Counted from the stretch's first letter, positions 32,674 through 41,739 are shown. The stretch is 64,000 bases of DNA from Pseudomonas anuradhapurensis (GCF_014269225.2 NZ_CP077097.1:3049001-3113000), one strand, 5' to 3'. Translations and numbers: made by a program. The notes: a model not told the origin generated them from the letters alone.

Positions 32674-34167
32674 TCAGGCGCGCAGCTGGTACCAGGTGGT
32701 CTTGAGCTGCGAATACTTGTCGAACGAATGCAGCGACAGGTCGCGACCAAACCCGGACTGCTTGCCACCGCCGAACGGCACTGCCACGTCCAGCGCATCG
32801 ACCGTGTTCACCGACACCGTACCGGCCTTCAGCGCCCGCGCCACACGGTGCACCTGGTTGAAATCATCGCTCCACAGCGACGCCGCCAGGCCGTAAATGC
32901 TGTCGTTGGCCAGGCGCACGGCCTGTTCCTCAGTGTCGAACACGCTGACCGCCAGCACTGGCCCGAACACCTCCTCCCGTGCCAGGCTCATGTGGCCCTC
33001 GACACCGGCGAAAATGGTCGGCTCGATGTAATTGTCCGAACCTTCGATCGTCAGGCGCCGGCCACCACACACCCGCCGTGCACCCTCCTGCCCTGCCCGG
33101 GCAATGGCCGCCTCGATCCGGCCAGTCTGCTGCGCATCGACAATCGCACCGGCCCGGCTCGCCGGGTCCAGCGGATTACCCGGCAGCCACTGGTGGGCCT
33201 TGGCCTGCAGGCGTTCGATGAATGCGTCATGGATGGAACGCTGCACATACAGCCGCGAGTTGGCCGAGCACACCTCGCCCTGGTTGAAGAAGATACCGAA
33301 CGCGGCCTTTTCCGCAGCCAGGTCCAGGTCCTGGCAGTTTTCAAACACCAGGTTGGGGCTCTTGCCACCGCACTCCAGCCATACCTGCTTGAGGTTGGAC
33401 TGCGCCGAATACTGCATGAAGTACTTGCCCACCTGGGTGGAGCCGGTGAACACCAGGCAATCCACGTCCGGGTGCAGGCCCAGCGCCCGCCCGGCCTGCT
33501 CGCCCAGGCCCGGCAGCACGTTCAGCACGCCTTCCGGCACCCCGGCCTGCAACGCCAGCTCACCCAGGCGCAGGGCCGAGAACGGTGATTGCTCGGCGGG
33601 CTTGAGCACCACGCTGTTACCGGCGGCCAGCGCCGGGGCGAGTTTCCACGCTGCCATGTCGAGCGGGAAGTTCCAGGGCACGACCGCAGCGACAACGCCC
33701 AACGCCTCACGGGTAATGGTCGCCAGCGCATTGGGTGCGGTGGGTGCCACCTGGTCGTACAGCTTGTCCAGTGCCTCGCCATACCAGGCGAACACTTGTG
33801 CCGAGCCCGGCACGTCGATGTGGTAGGCGTCCATGACCGGCTTGCCCATGTTCAGCGAGTCCAGCAGGGCCAGTTCTTCACGCTGGGCCATGATCAGCTC
33901 GGCCAGGCGCAGCAAGACCTTCTTGCGCTCGACCGGAGCCATGCGCGGCCACGGGCCGTGTTCGAAGGCGCGGCGGGCGCTGGCGACGGCCAGGTCCACT
34001 TCGGCCTGGCCGCAGGCGGCGACCTGTGCCAGCACGGCGTTGCTGGCCGGGTTGATGGCGGCGAAGGTGGCGCCGTCCTGCGCGTTGACGGGCTTGCCGT
34101 CGATCAGTGCCCGGGCCGGGAGATGCAGGCCCGAGGCGCGTTGTTGCCAGAATTCGAGGGTGTACAT
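32674..34167 (-). CDS. NAD(P)-dependent aldehyde dehydrogenase (PuuC/KauB-like)
   Basis: 497 residues. All hallmarks are present: VVPWNFPLDMAAWKLAPAL, the coenzyme motif FTGSTQVGK, E265 in LECGGKSPN, and the catalytic C300 in FNQGEVCSANSR. The gamma-glutamyl-aminobutyraldehyde dehydrogenase class has this N-terminal MYTLEFWQQRASGL. AGGAG stands five bases before ATG 34167. Next to the aminotransferase, LuxR and APC permease genes, it probably oxidises the aldehyde left after amine transamination. A REP pair separates it from the aminotransferase. Confidence 0.9.
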   Translation of the reverse strand: MYTLEFWQQRASGLHLPARALIDGKPVNAQDGATFAAINPASNAVLAQVAACGQAEVDLAVASARRAFEHGPWPRMAPVERKKVLLRLAELIMAQREELALLDSLNMGKPVMDAYHIDVPGSAQVFAWYGEALDKLYDQVAPTAPNALATITREALGVVAAVVPWNFPLDMAAWKLAPALAAGNSVVLKPAEQSPFSALRLGELALQAGVPEGVLNVLPGLGEQAGRALGLHPDVDCLVFTGSTQVGKYFMQYSAQSNLKQVWLECGGKSPNLVFENCQDLDLAAEKAAFGIFFNQGEVCSANSRLYVQRSIHDAFIERLQAKAHQWLPGNPLDPASRAGAIVDAQQTGRIEAAIARAGQEGARRVCGGRRLTIEGSDNYIEPTIFAGVEGHMSLAREEVFGPVLAVSVFDTEEQAVRLANDSIYGLAASLWSDDFNQVHRVARALKAGTVSVNTVDALDVAVPFGGGKQSGFGRDLSLHSFDKYSQLKTTWYQLRA

Positions 34168-34220
34168 TTGTACTCCTGGTAACGGTTGTAGCAGCGTTTT
34201 CACAAGGGCTAGGCAATTTC

Positions 34221-34306
34221 TGTGGGAGCGGGCGTGCCCGCGAATCAGGCGCTGCGGTGAATGGCACCGGCTTCGCCGGTGTGCGCGGGCTCGCCCGCTC
34301 CCACGG
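34221..34306. repeat. Inverted REP pair
   Basis: TGTGGGAGCGGGCGTGCCCGCG and CGCGGGCTCGCCCGCTCCCAC face each other across ATGGCACCGGCTTCGCCGG, between the aldehyde dehydrogenase and aminotransferase genes. It is a complete REP pair. Confidence 0.85.
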
Positions 34307-34331
34307 GAAATCTGCTGCCCTTACCAGCGGT

Positions 34332-35714
34332 TCAGAACTTGCCGACCAGGCGCGCCGTGCGGTCCACGGCGATGCGGGTCTTTTCCACCAGCTCATCCAG
34401 CTCGCTGTGGTTGGCGACCAGGGCCGGGGCCATGATCATCCGGCCCAGGGTCGAGCGAATGATCACCCCCTCCTCGAAACCGAAGGTGCGGCATTGCCAG
34501 GCCAGGTCGTTCTCGTTGGCAAAGCGCTTGCGCGTCGGCTTGTGCTCGGCAAACTGCAGCGCCGCCACCAGGCCGGCGCCCTGCACCTGGCCGATCAACG
34601 GGTGGTCGGCGAACACCTCGCGCAGGATGCGCTGCAGGTACGGCCCGGTGTCGTCCCGGACCTGGCGCACGATGCCTTCGTCACGCAGCGCTTTAAGGTT
34701 GGCGATTGCCACCGCCGCCGCCACCGGATGGCCGGAATAGGTCAGGCCGTGGGCAAACACCCCGCCCCGCTCCACCAACGCCTCGGCAATGCGCTTGCTC
34801 AGCACCAGGCCACCCATGGGCACGTAGCCACTGGTCAGGCCCTTGGCGATCGACAGGGTGTCGGGCTGGAAGCCGAAATATTCATGGGCAAACCATTCTC
34901 CGGTGCGGCCAAAGCCGCCGATCACTTCATCAGCGCACAGCAGCACATCGTACTGGCGACAGATACGCTGGATCTCGGGCCAGTAGCTTTCCGGCGGGAA
35001 AATCATGCCGCCGGCGCCCTGGAACGGTTCGGCGATGAAACCGGCAACGTTCTCGGCACCCAGTTCGAGGATCTTTTCTTCCAGTTGCAGGGCACAGCGG
35101 CGGCCGAACTCGGCCGGGCTCAGGTCGCCGCCCTCGGCGTACCAGTACGGTTCGTCGATGTGCGCCACATCCGGGATCAGCCCGCCCATTTCGTGCATGA
35201 ACTTCATGCCGCCCAACGCCGTGGCGGCCAGCGTCGAGCCGTGGTAGCCGTTCCAGCGGCCGATCATGATCTTCTTGGCCGGCTGGCCGACCACCTGCCA
35301 GTAGCGGCGCACGGTGCGGATCAGCACTTCGTTGGCCTCGGAGCCGGAGTTGGTGTAGATCGCGTGGCTGTAATGCGCCGGCAGCAGGCTGAACAACAGC
35401 TCGGACAGTTCGATCACCGCCGGGTGGGTGGTGTGGAAGAACATGTTGTAGTAGGCCAGCTGGTCCATCTGCGTGGCAGCGGCGGCGGTCAGGTCGCGGC
35501 GGCCATAGCCGAGCTGGGTGCACCACAGGCCGGACATGCCGTCGAGGTAGCGCTTGCCCTCGCTGTCCCACAGGTGCAGGCGTTCACCGCCGACGATCAC
35601 CCGCGGCCCTTCGGCGTTCAGCGCCTTCTGGTCGAGGAAGGCATGGATGTGGTGCGCGGCGTCGGAAGCCTGGTAGTCGCGGGTCTGGCGTTGCGGGGCG
35701 AAAGGCGCATTCAT
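34332..35714 (-). CDS. Class III aminotransferase (SpuC-like, amine/omega-amino acid: pyruvate)
   Basis: 460 residues. PLP is held by K291 in SIAKGLTSGYVPMGG, with D262 in LLCADEVIGGFGRTG; YTNSGSEANEVLIR and RWNGYHGSTLAATALGG bind the phosphate. The sequence MSGLWCTQLGYGR is typical of the putrescine/beta-alanine:pyruvate subgroup. It converts a primary amine or omega-amino acid to an aldehyde, a natural feed to the aldehyde dehydrogenase. It lies 42 bases downstream of the LuxR-type regulator on the same strand, so the two are probably one transcript. Confidence 0.93.
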   Translation of the reverse strand: MNAPFAPQRQTRDYQASDAAHHIHAFLDQKALNAEGPRVIVGGERLHLWDSEGKRYLDGMSGLWCTQLGYGRRDLTAAAATQMDQLAYYNMFFHTTHPAVIELSELLFSLLPAHYSHAIYTNSGSEANEVLIRTVRRYWQVVGQPAKKIMIGRWNGYHGSTLAATALGGMKFMHEMGGLIPDVAHIDEPYWYAEGGDLSPAEFGRRCALQLEEKILELGAENVAGFIAEPFQGAGGMIFPPESYWPEIQRICRQYDVLLCADEVIGGFGRTGEWFAHEYFGFQPDTLSIAKGLTSGYVPMGGLVLSKRIAEALVERGGVFAHGLTYSGHPVAAAVAIANLKALRDEGIVRQVRDDTGPYLQRILREVFADHPLIGQVQGAGLVAALQFAEHKPTRKRFANENDLAWQCRTFGFEEGVIIRSTLGRMIMAPALVANHSELDELVEKTRIAVDRTARLVGKF

Positions 35715-35756
35715 TGTTGGTTTTCCTTTGCGGTGGGGGTGCAGGGCTGCCGGCGC

Positions 35757-36599
35757 TCAGCGCAGCTTGCCCATGTAGCTTTCCAGCGGGTCCTTGCCCA
35801 GCACGCCCTGGGCATTGGCCAGCGCGTCGATGAACAGGGAGAACAGCTCGGACTGGGTGCCGATGTCGAGCTTGGCGTAGACGTTCTTGCGGTGCGACTT
35901 GATGGTGTCTTCCGACACGCCCAGGCGCTCGGCCAGCGACCGGGTGGAGTGGCCACGCAGGATCAGCTGCGCGATACGGCACTCGCGCTCGGTGAGCAAT
36001 GAGCTGCCGAAATTGTTCAGGGCCGCATGTATGCGCTGCTCGAGCACGTTCTCGAAGCGCCCGGCACGGCTGTCGAGCCCGGCGAAGTGCCTGCCGAGCA
36101 CCGCCAGCACCCAGGGCGTGATGCAGCCGAACAGCGCGCGGCTGTGCCCATCGAGCTTGTCGGTGAACGCCAGCGACACGGCCAGGCTGTGCCCGGGCAG
36201 CAACTGCAGGATGTAGTTCAGTTCATCCTGCAGGTGCGAATGGCGGTAGAACGACTGGTAGTACTCGCTCACCTCGAAATGGTCCGGCGCCACTTCGAAC
36301 AGGCCATAGCAGCCAGACTCGACCTGCTCCACGCAAGCACCGTAGAACGGGTCGAGCAGGTAGAAGCCCGACAGGTAGCGGCTGACATTGCCTTCAGGCT
36401 GCCAGGGCGCGTTGTCGTCCTGCTCGAACAGTGCGCTGGGCATGCCGTGGTGCGGGTAGAGATACACCGTGGTCGCCTGGATCGGATGGATCACGCCCAG
36501 TGCGGCGAACAGGCTGGCAGCAAAGCCCGGGCGGCCGATGGCCTCGGTGACCTTGGCCTGGTGCTCGAACCACTGTTGTGTAAGCAATCGATGGGTCAC
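35757..36599 (-). CDS. LuxR-type (HTH) transcriptional regulator
   Basis: About 280 residues. The last 65 contain a LuxR/GerE HTH: LTERECRIAQLILRGHSTRSLAERLGVSEDTIKSHRKNVYAKLDIGTQSEL. The N-terminal ~200 residues are helical and do not show an autoinducer-binding or receiver motif, so the signal is unknown. GTG 36599 (VTHRLLTQQW) is my chosen start, as it fits the protein; an ATG at 36665 would add unlikely residues. It reads away from the APC permease gene with a double operator between, and toward the aminotransferase gene. Confidence 0.8.
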   Translation of the reverse strand: MTHRLLTQQWFEHQAKVTEAIGRPGFAASLFAALGVIHPIQATTVYLYPHHGMPSALFEQDDNAPWQPEGNVSRYLSGFYLLDPFYGACVEQVESGCYGLFEVAPDHFEVSEYYQSFYRHSHLQDELNYILQLLPGHSLAVSLAFTDKLDGHSRALFGCITPWVLAVLGRHFAGLDSRAGRFENVLEQRIHAALNNFGSSLLTERECRIAQLILRGHSTRSLAERLGVSEDTIKSHRKNVYAKLDIGTQSELFSLFIDALANAQGVLGKDPLESYMGKLR

Positions 36600-36680
36600 G
36601 GTAGGCCTGCCATATCGAGTAGGGCACCGCCACAGTGCGGTGCGTTGTTGGCCAGATACTCCCATGGCGCCGCCGGCATC

Positions 36681-36742
36681 GGAATCACCCTTTGGGGTGA
36701 GCCCCTGCGCGCCTCGTCCGGCTCACCCCAAAGGGTGATTCC
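36681..36742. promoter_or_regulatory. 23-bp perfect inverted repeat, likely double operator
   Basis: Arms 36681-36703 and 36720-36742 are exact reverse complements separated by 16 bases. Each arm contains its own dyad TCACCC-N4-GGGTGA, so there are two mirror-image 16-bp operators about 39 bases apart centre to centre. It lies in the divergent gap between the LuxR-type regulator and the permease; a regulator dimer could bind each half and loop or co-operate. Confidence 0.7.
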
Positions 36743-36877
36743 GGGTACCAGCGGGGTGTGGGAGCATCAATCCGCCCCACGCTGCGAGCCCCGCGCTCGA
36801 CCTCCTTGCACAACGCCCACCGGCAGCGAGCCCCCTCGCCTGCTGCGGTGTCCTGCATCCCTTTCCAGGAGCTAGCA

Positions 36878-38254
36878 ATGCATACAACAACAAGTACAGC
36901 CCATTCCCCCGCCGCGCATGCCACGTCCCCTGCCCCCACCGGGCGCTTCCGCACATCCATGGGCATGACCGCCCTGATCCTGTTCGGCCTGGCCTACATG
37001 GTGCCGCTGGCCGTGTTCACCACCTACGGGTTGGTGACCCAGATGACCAAGGGGCACCTGCCCACCGCCTACCTGCTGACCCTCGCCGCCATGCTGCTGA
37101 CCGCCTACAGCTATGGGCGCATGGTCCAGGCCCACCCGTATTCCGGGTCGGTGTATACCTACACGCGCAAGGCGTTCGGCAGCCACATCGGCTTCATTAC
37201 CGGCTGGACGCTGCTGCTCGACTACATCTTCCTGCCGTTGCTCAGCTACCTGCTGATCGGCATCTACATGGCGGAATACTTTCCGGCCATTCCCGCCTGG
37301 GTGTGGGTGCTGGGCTCGATTGCCCTGGTGACCTTCCTCAACCTGGTCGGCATCGAGTCCATCACCCGGGTCAACTGGCTTCTGGTGGTACTGCAACTGG
37401 TGTTCATCGTCGTGTTCGTCGCCCTGTCGATACGCAACCTCGGCAGCCAGGCCGAACCGTCATCGCTGCTGGCGCCCTTCCACCACGAGGGTTTCAGCGT
37501 GCCACTGATCATGACCGGCGCCGCCGTGCTGTGCCTGTCGTTCCTCGGCTTCGATGCGGTGTCGACCATGGCCGAGGAAACCAGCAACCCGACCTACCGC
37601 ATTCCCATGGCCATTCTGGCGGTGTCGCTGATCGGTGGCCTGCTGTTCCTGGTGGTGTCGTACTGCGCGCAGATGGTGTTCCCCGACTGGGGCAGCTTCG
37701 CCGACCCCGATTCGGCCTCGGTGGACGTGATGCGGCGGGTGGGCGGTGAGCTGCTGGTGACTGCCTTTACCGCCACCTACGTGGCCGGTTGCTTCGCCTC
37801 GGCCATGGTGTCCCAGGCCAGCGTGTCGCGGGTGCTGTTCGCCATGGGCCGCGACGGTGCACTGCCCCGGGCATTCGGCCAGCTGGTGACGAAAAAGCGC
37901 GTACCGGCCGTGGCCATCGTGCTGGTCAGCCTGCTGTCGCTGGTCGCCCTGGTGATCACCCTCGACACCGTGGCCAACATGATCAGCTTTGGCGCGTTGT
38001 TCGCCTTCTCCGCGGTGAACCTGGCAGTGGTCAAGCACTACCTGGTCGACCACCGCCTGCGCGGGGCCCGCAACTACCTGCTGTATGGCGTGGTACCTGG
38101 CCTTGGCTTTCTCAGCACGTTGTGGCTGTGGAGCAGCCTGACCCGCCTGTCATTCACCATCGGCCTGTGCTGGATGGGCGTAGGCCTGATGGTACTGCTC
38201 GGGCTCACCCGGGCGTTCCGGGTGAAGCTGCCGGAGCTGCAGATGGCCGAGTGA
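36878..38254 (+). CDS. APC-family amine/amino-acid permease (PuuP-like)
   Basis: 458 residues, about 12 membrane segments. TALILFGLAYMVPLAVFTTYG is the first helix, then PYSGSVYTYTRKAFG, GWTLLLDYIFLPLLSYLLI and CLSFLGFDAVSTMAEE, all typical of the putrescine-importer branch. The CCAGGAG site precedes ATG 36878. It is divergent from a LuxR regulator and linked to the aminotransferase/dehydrogenase unit, so it should bring in the amine degraded by them. The true substrate needs no more than one amine group to fit, and putrescine is only one possibility. Confidence 0.88.
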   Translation: MHTTTSTAHSPAAHATSPAPTGRFRTSMGMTALILFGLAYMVPLAVFTTYGLVTQMTKGHLPTAYLLTLAAMLLTAYSYGRMVQAHPYSGSVYTYTRKAFGSHIGFITGWTLLLDYIFLPLLSYLLIGIYMAEYFPAIPAWVWVLGSIALVTFLNLVGIESITRVNWLLVVLQLVFIVVFVALSIRNLGSQAEPSSLLAPFHHEGFSVPLIMTGAAVLCLSFLGFDAVSTMAEETSNPTYRIPMAILAVSLIGGLLFLVVSYCAQMVFPDWGSFADPDSASVDVMRRVGGELLVTAFTATYVAGCFASAMVSQASVSRVLFAMGRDGALPRAFGQLVTKKRVPAVAIVLVSLLSLVALVITLDTVANMISFGALFAFSAVNLAVVKHYLVDHRLRGARNYLLYGVVPGLGFLSTLWLWSSLTRLSFTIGLCWMGVGLMVLLGLTRAFRVKLPELQMAE

Positions 38255-38272
38255 CGACACGCTTGCACGGTG

Positions 38273-38338
38273 CCTGTGGGGGCGGGTTCACCCGCCGACA
38301 CCGGCACCACCGGTGTCAGGCGGGGCCGCCTGCTTCCG
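38273..38338. repeat. REP-like hairpins after the permease
   Basis: GGCGGGTTCACCCGCC, GACACCGGCACCACCGGTGTC and a following GGCGGGGCCGCC block form successive hairpins. It is a variant REP and may stop transcription before the amidohydrolase gene. Confidence 0.6.
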
Positions 38339-38469
38339 CTGAACCCGCTTGCAAACAGGCCGCGCAGGGCTCGGGCAGTGAGGTGTATACAATTTCGCAA
38401 GACTCTGCTTACATGTTGCGGCGCCTACGACAGCGACAATCGTCGCTGGGTATTGCGCAGGCACATGCT

Positions 38470-39828
38470 ATGCCCAAGACACTATTGGTAAAAAACGCCG
38501 CCCTGCTGGTCACCATGGACGGCGAACGCCGCGAGATCAGCAACGGCGGCCTATACATCGAAGACAACCTGATCCGCCAGGTCGGCCCCAGCGACACCCT
38601 CCCCGCACACGCCGACATGGTGCTGGACATGGCCGGCAAAGTGGTCATCCCTGGCCTGGTCAACACCCACCACCACATGTACCAGAGCCTCACCCGCGTG
38701 GTGCCGGCGGCCCAGGACGGCGAACTGTTCAACTGGCTGACCAACCTGTACCCGATCTGGGCGCGCCTGACTCCCGAGATGATCGCGGTGTCGACCCAGA
38801 CCGCCATGGCGGAACTGATCCTGTCCGGCTGCACCACCTCCAGCGACCACCTGTACATCTACCCCAACGGCTGCAAGCTCGACGACAGCATCCACGCCGC
38901 CGACGAGATCGGCATGCGCTTCCACGCGGCCCGCGGCAGCATGAGCGTGGGCCGCAGCCAGGGCGGCCTGCCGCCTGACGCCGTGGTGGAGAAGGAGGCC
39001 GACATCCTCAAGGAGTCCCAGCGCCTGATCGAGGACTACCACGATGCCAGCCACGGCGCGATGCGCCGCATCGTGGTGGCGCCGTGCTCGCCGTTCTCGG
39101 TCAGCCGCGACCTGATGCGCGAAGCGGCGGTGCTGGCGCGCCAGTACGGCGTGTCGTTGCACACGCACCTGGCCGAAAACCTCAACGACATTGCCTACAG
39201 CCGCGAGAAGTTCGGCATGACCCCGGCCGAATACGCCGAAGACCTCGGCTGGGTCGGCCACGATGTGTGGCATGCCCATTGTGTGCAACTGGACCAGCAC
39301 GGCATCGAACTGTTCGCCCGCACCGGCACCGGTGTAGCCCACTGCCCATGCTCGAACATGCGCCTGGCCTCGGGCATCGCCCCGGTACGCAAGATGCGCG
39401 ACCATGGCGTGCCGGTAGGCCTGGGGGTGGACGGTTCGGCGTCCAACGACGGCGCCAGCATGATCGGCGAAGTGCGCCAGGCCTTGCTGCTGCAACGGGT
39501 CGGTTTCGGCCCCGACGCGATGACCGCGCGCGAAGCGCTGGAAATCGCCACCCTCGGCGGTGCCAAGGTGCTGAACCGCAACGACATCGGCGCCCTCGCC
39601 CCCGGCATGGTCGCCGACTTCGTCGCCTTCGACCTGGGCCACGTGGCTTATGCCGGTGGCCATCACGACCCGCTGGCGGCGCTGGTGTTCTGCACCCCGA
39701 CCCAGGTGCATACCAGCGTGATCAATGGTCGCGTGGTGGTGCAGGACGGCCAATTGCTCACCGTCGACCTGCCACGGGTCCTCGAGCGCCATAACCAGTT
39801 GGCCCAGCAACTGGTCAGCGGCGGATAA
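38470..39828 (+). CDS. 8-oxoguanine deaminase-like amidohydrolase
   Basis: 452 residues. Metal ligands: H67 and H69 in VNTHHHMYQSL, then H in SLHTHLAEN, H in WHAHCV, and D in LGVDGSASND, the full cytosine-deaminase/TRZ set. The MPKTLLVKNAALLVTMDG start and DELFNWL-type stretch match the 8-oxoguanine deaminase group described in Pseudomonas. It removes an amine from an oxidised purine. ATG 38470 is the sole start that keeps these motifs. The upstream GTGTATACAAT block (about 38383-38393) could be its -10. Confidence 0.88.
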   Translation: MPKTLLVKNAALLVTMDGERREISNGGLYIEDNLIRQVGPSDTLPAHADMVLDMAGKVVIPGLVNTHHHMYQSLTRVVPAAQDGELFNWLTNLYPIWARLTPEMIAVSTQTAMAELILSGCTTSSDHLYIYPNGCKLDDSIHAADEIGMRFHAARGSMSVGRSQGGLPPDAVVEKEADILKESQRLIEDYHDASHGAMRRIVVAPCSPFSVSRDLMREAAVLARQYGVSLHTHLAENLNDIAYSREKFGMTPAEYAEDLGWVGHDVWHAHCVQLDQHGIELFARTGTGVAHCPCSNMRLASGIAPVRKMRDHGVPVGLGVDGSASNDGASMIGEVRQALLLQRVGFGPDAMTAREALEIATLGGAKVLNRNDIGALAPGMVADFVAFDLGHVAYAGGHHDPLAALVFCTPTQVHTSVINGRVVVQDGQLLTVDLPRVLERHNQLAQQLVSGG

Positions 39829-39847
39829 CAAGGCTGGCCTGGTGTCG

Positions 39848-39873
39848 CGACGGGCTGCCAGGCAGCCCTGTCG
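39848..39873. terminator. Hairpin after amidohydrolase gene
   Basis: CGAC-GGGCTGCC-A-GGCAGCCC-T-GTCG, a strong stem 20 bases after the stop, shared in core with the hairpin at 14900-14916. It lies between convergent genes and has no T-tract. Confidence 0.5.
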
Positions 39874-39901
39874 TGGCCCTGGCCGCACCCGCTGCGGCGG
39901 C

Positions 39902-40393
39902 TCAGAGGGCCATGACCATCTCATGCCAGGCCATGCCACCGTGCTCCGACGGCGATGGCTGCACGTACTGGTAACCCATCTTCTGGTACAGCGGCACATG
40001 CTGCTGCTTGCACATCAGGTGGATGGTCTGCTTGCCCGCGGCCTTCATGCGCCTGACGAACTCCTCCATCAGGCGCCTGGCGTAGCCTTGGCCCTGGTGC
40101 GCCGGGTCGACCACCACCGACATGATCACCACATTCGGCGCTTGCGGGTCGTGCCCGACCAGCTCCTTGAAGGTTTCATCGGCCATCTCCACCTGGTAGG
40201 CGCAGCCGCTATTGATGAAACCGACGATCTCTCCCGCCTGCTCCAGCACCAGGAATCCTTGCGGGTATTGCGCGATACGGGTACGGATCTTCTCCAGTGT
40301 GGCCGCTTCATCCCCTTCATAGGCGCCGATTTCGATGGCGTAGCAACGCTCGGCGTCTGCGGCGGTTGGGGTGCGGAACTGCGGAGTGCTCAT
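39902..40393 (-). CDS. GNAT-family N-acetyltransferase
   Basis: 163 residues, start MSTPQFRTPTAADAERCYAIE. The acetyl-CoA loop is VVVDPAHQGQGYARRLMEEFV, and PLYQKMGYQYVQPSPSEHGGMAWHEM completes the fold. It belongs to the arylalkylamine-like acetyltransferase group. It converges on the amidohydrolase gene and is divergent from the haem oxygenase gene; substrate unknown. Confidence 0.87.
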   Translation of the reverse strand: MSTPQFRTPTAADAERCYAIEIGAYEGDEAATLEKIRTRIAQYPQGFLVLEQAGEIVGFINSGCAYQVEMADETFKELVGHDPQAPNVVIMSVVVDPAHQGQGYARRLMEEFVRRMKAAGKQTIHLMCKQQHVPLYQKMGYQYVQPSPSEHGGMAWHEMVMAL

Positions 40394-40514
40394 GGCGGGT
40401 TTCCTTGACGGTGATTGGCAAAGCGGCCGTCATGGTAAATGACTGGCCAGCTGGACAGGCAGCTTTCTCAAACCCATTGCGTGGCGCTTGCTGAGAGCCA
40501 AGGGGACAAGCATC

Positions 40515-41132
40515 ATGGCGCATTGCCCACTCGCTATGGATACGCCGATGGCCTCAGTGCCGCTATCGCTCGCCGAACCCGGCCGTTGCAAACGCTTGAA
40601 GGCTGCCAGCAGCCAGGCCCACGACGATGTCGACCAACGGGTGATGGCCGCCAGGCCGTTCGAGAGCCGCGCACGCTACGCTCGCTTCCTGCAGGTACAG
40701 CATCGCTTTCATGGCAGCCTGCTGGCGTTATACCGCGATGAACAACTCAATCTGCTGTTGCCTGGGCTGGCGCAGCTGTCGCGCGCTGCCGCGGTCGAGC
40801 ACGACCTGGGCGCGTTGGGCCTGGCAGTGCCTGCACCCCCCGCGCAGGTGTGTGCCAGCCCGGCCCAGGCCCTGGGCTGGCTGTACTGCAGCGAGGGGTC
40901 GAACCTTGGCGCTGCGTTTCTGCTCAGGCAGGCCCAGCGCCTGGGGCTGGACGCCGGCCTGGGCGCCTGCCACCTGGCGCCGCCTCCACAGGGCCGGGCG
41001 CTGCCCTGGCGCCAGTTCGTCGCCAGGCTGGACGGCTTATCGCTGGATGCGCAGCAAGAAGCCGAAGTGGTCGCTGGCGTGATTGCCGCGTTCGGCAGCT
41101 ATCAGGCGCATCTGCGAGCGGAGTTTGCCTGA
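40515..41132 (+). CDS. Biliverdin-producing haem oxygenase
   Basis: About 205 residues. LKAASSQAHDDVDQRVMAARPF puts the proximal His in the first helix, then RYARFLQVQHRFHGSLLALY and a distal-helix region ALGWLYCSEGSNLGAAFLLR with the Gly-rich kink. It opens haem to biliverdin, CO and Fe2+. Bacteriophytochrome operons usually carry this type, but no phytochrome gene lies beside it. ATG 40515 is chosen; internal ATGs at 40536 and 40548 are also possible. Confidence 0.8.
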   Translation: MAHCPLAMDTPMASVPLSLAEPGRCKRLKAASSQAHDDVDQRVMAARPFESRARYARFLQVQHRFHGSLLALYRDEQLNLLLPGLAQLSRAAAVEHDLGALGLAVPAPPAQVCASPAQALGWLYCSEGSNLGAAFLLRQAQRLGLDAGLGACHLAPPPQGRALPWRQFVARLDGLSLDAQQEAEVVAGVIAAFGSYQAHLRAEFA

Positions 41133-41305
41133 TGCGACAGCCGTAAGCGGGTTGTTTCAAAAGTTGTACAAGTTGTTGCCACAGCGAACTTTTTCCCGTT
41201 TGCCGGTCTATGTGGGAGGCACAGAAAGGTAGCGGGACGCGAGACAGAATCGCCAACCACCTGCTGGCCAGATGGCTCAATTGTTCTCAGAGGTTGGCTT
41301 CGCTC

Positions 41306-41698
41306 ATGAAAATACATGTCGCAAGGTTGATGCTGCTCGGCCTGTTCTCGTTGGCGGCGATGGGCACGGCATCGGCAACCCCCATGAAACCGTCCGTAGC
41401 GGCTGCCCCGGCGGTGCAATCACCCCTGCAGCCTGCCGGCAACCCCTGGGCGAAGTTGGCCAGCGTGGCCGATGAGCAGCCCGCCACGCTGCTCGCCCAC
41501 GGTGACGACCGCTGGCATGACCACAGAAGCGACTGGCGCCGCGAACAGTGGCGCCGCGAGCAGGCCCGACGTGACTGGGAGCGCCGGCGCGACTGGGAAT
41601 ATCGCCGCGACTGGGAACGCCGGCGTGACTGGGAGCGCCGCCATGAGCGGGCCATGCACCAGCGCTACCATGACGATTATCGTTACTACCGCCGTTGA
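41306..41698 (+). CDS. Secreted DWERR-repeat protein
   Basis: 130 residues. Signal peptide MKIHVARLMLLGLFSLAAMG, ending near ASA, precedes a proline-rich segment and then a strongly charged repeat region (about residues 70-115) made of RRDWE-type hexads such as RRDWERRRDWEYRRDWE. The C-terminus is YHDDYRYYRR. The repeated Arg/Asp/Trp/Glu helix may bind nucleic acid, polyanions or metal ions in the periplasm. No family was recognised. ATG 41306 fits the signal peptide. Confidence 0.6.
   Translation: MKIHVARLMLLGLFSLAAMGTASATPMKPSVAAAPAVQSPLQPAGNPWAKLASVADEQPATLLAHGDDRWHDHRSDWRREQWRREQARRDWERRRDWEYRRDWERRRDWERRHERAMHQRYHDDYRYYRR
41570..41641. repeat. Four 18-bp coding tandem repeats
   Basis: Units start at 41570, 41588, 41606 and 41624; each is a variant of CGYGACTGGGARCGCCGG and encodes RDWERR. 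Degenerate earlier copies lie at about 41530-41569. Such repeats can change copy number by slippage. Confidence 0.85.
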
Positions 41699-41739
41699 TA
41701 CGTGGCAACTGGCGCGGCCTTGACGGCTGCGCTGGTTGG

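Noticed and set aside
36681..36742. Terminal inverted repeats of an insertion element
   Set aside because: Only 16 bases separate the arms, so no transposase can lie between; position at a divergent promoter fits an operator better.
41570..41641. Possible CRISPR array
   Set aside because: The 18-bp units are directly adjacent with no spacers and stay in frame in a secreted protein gene.
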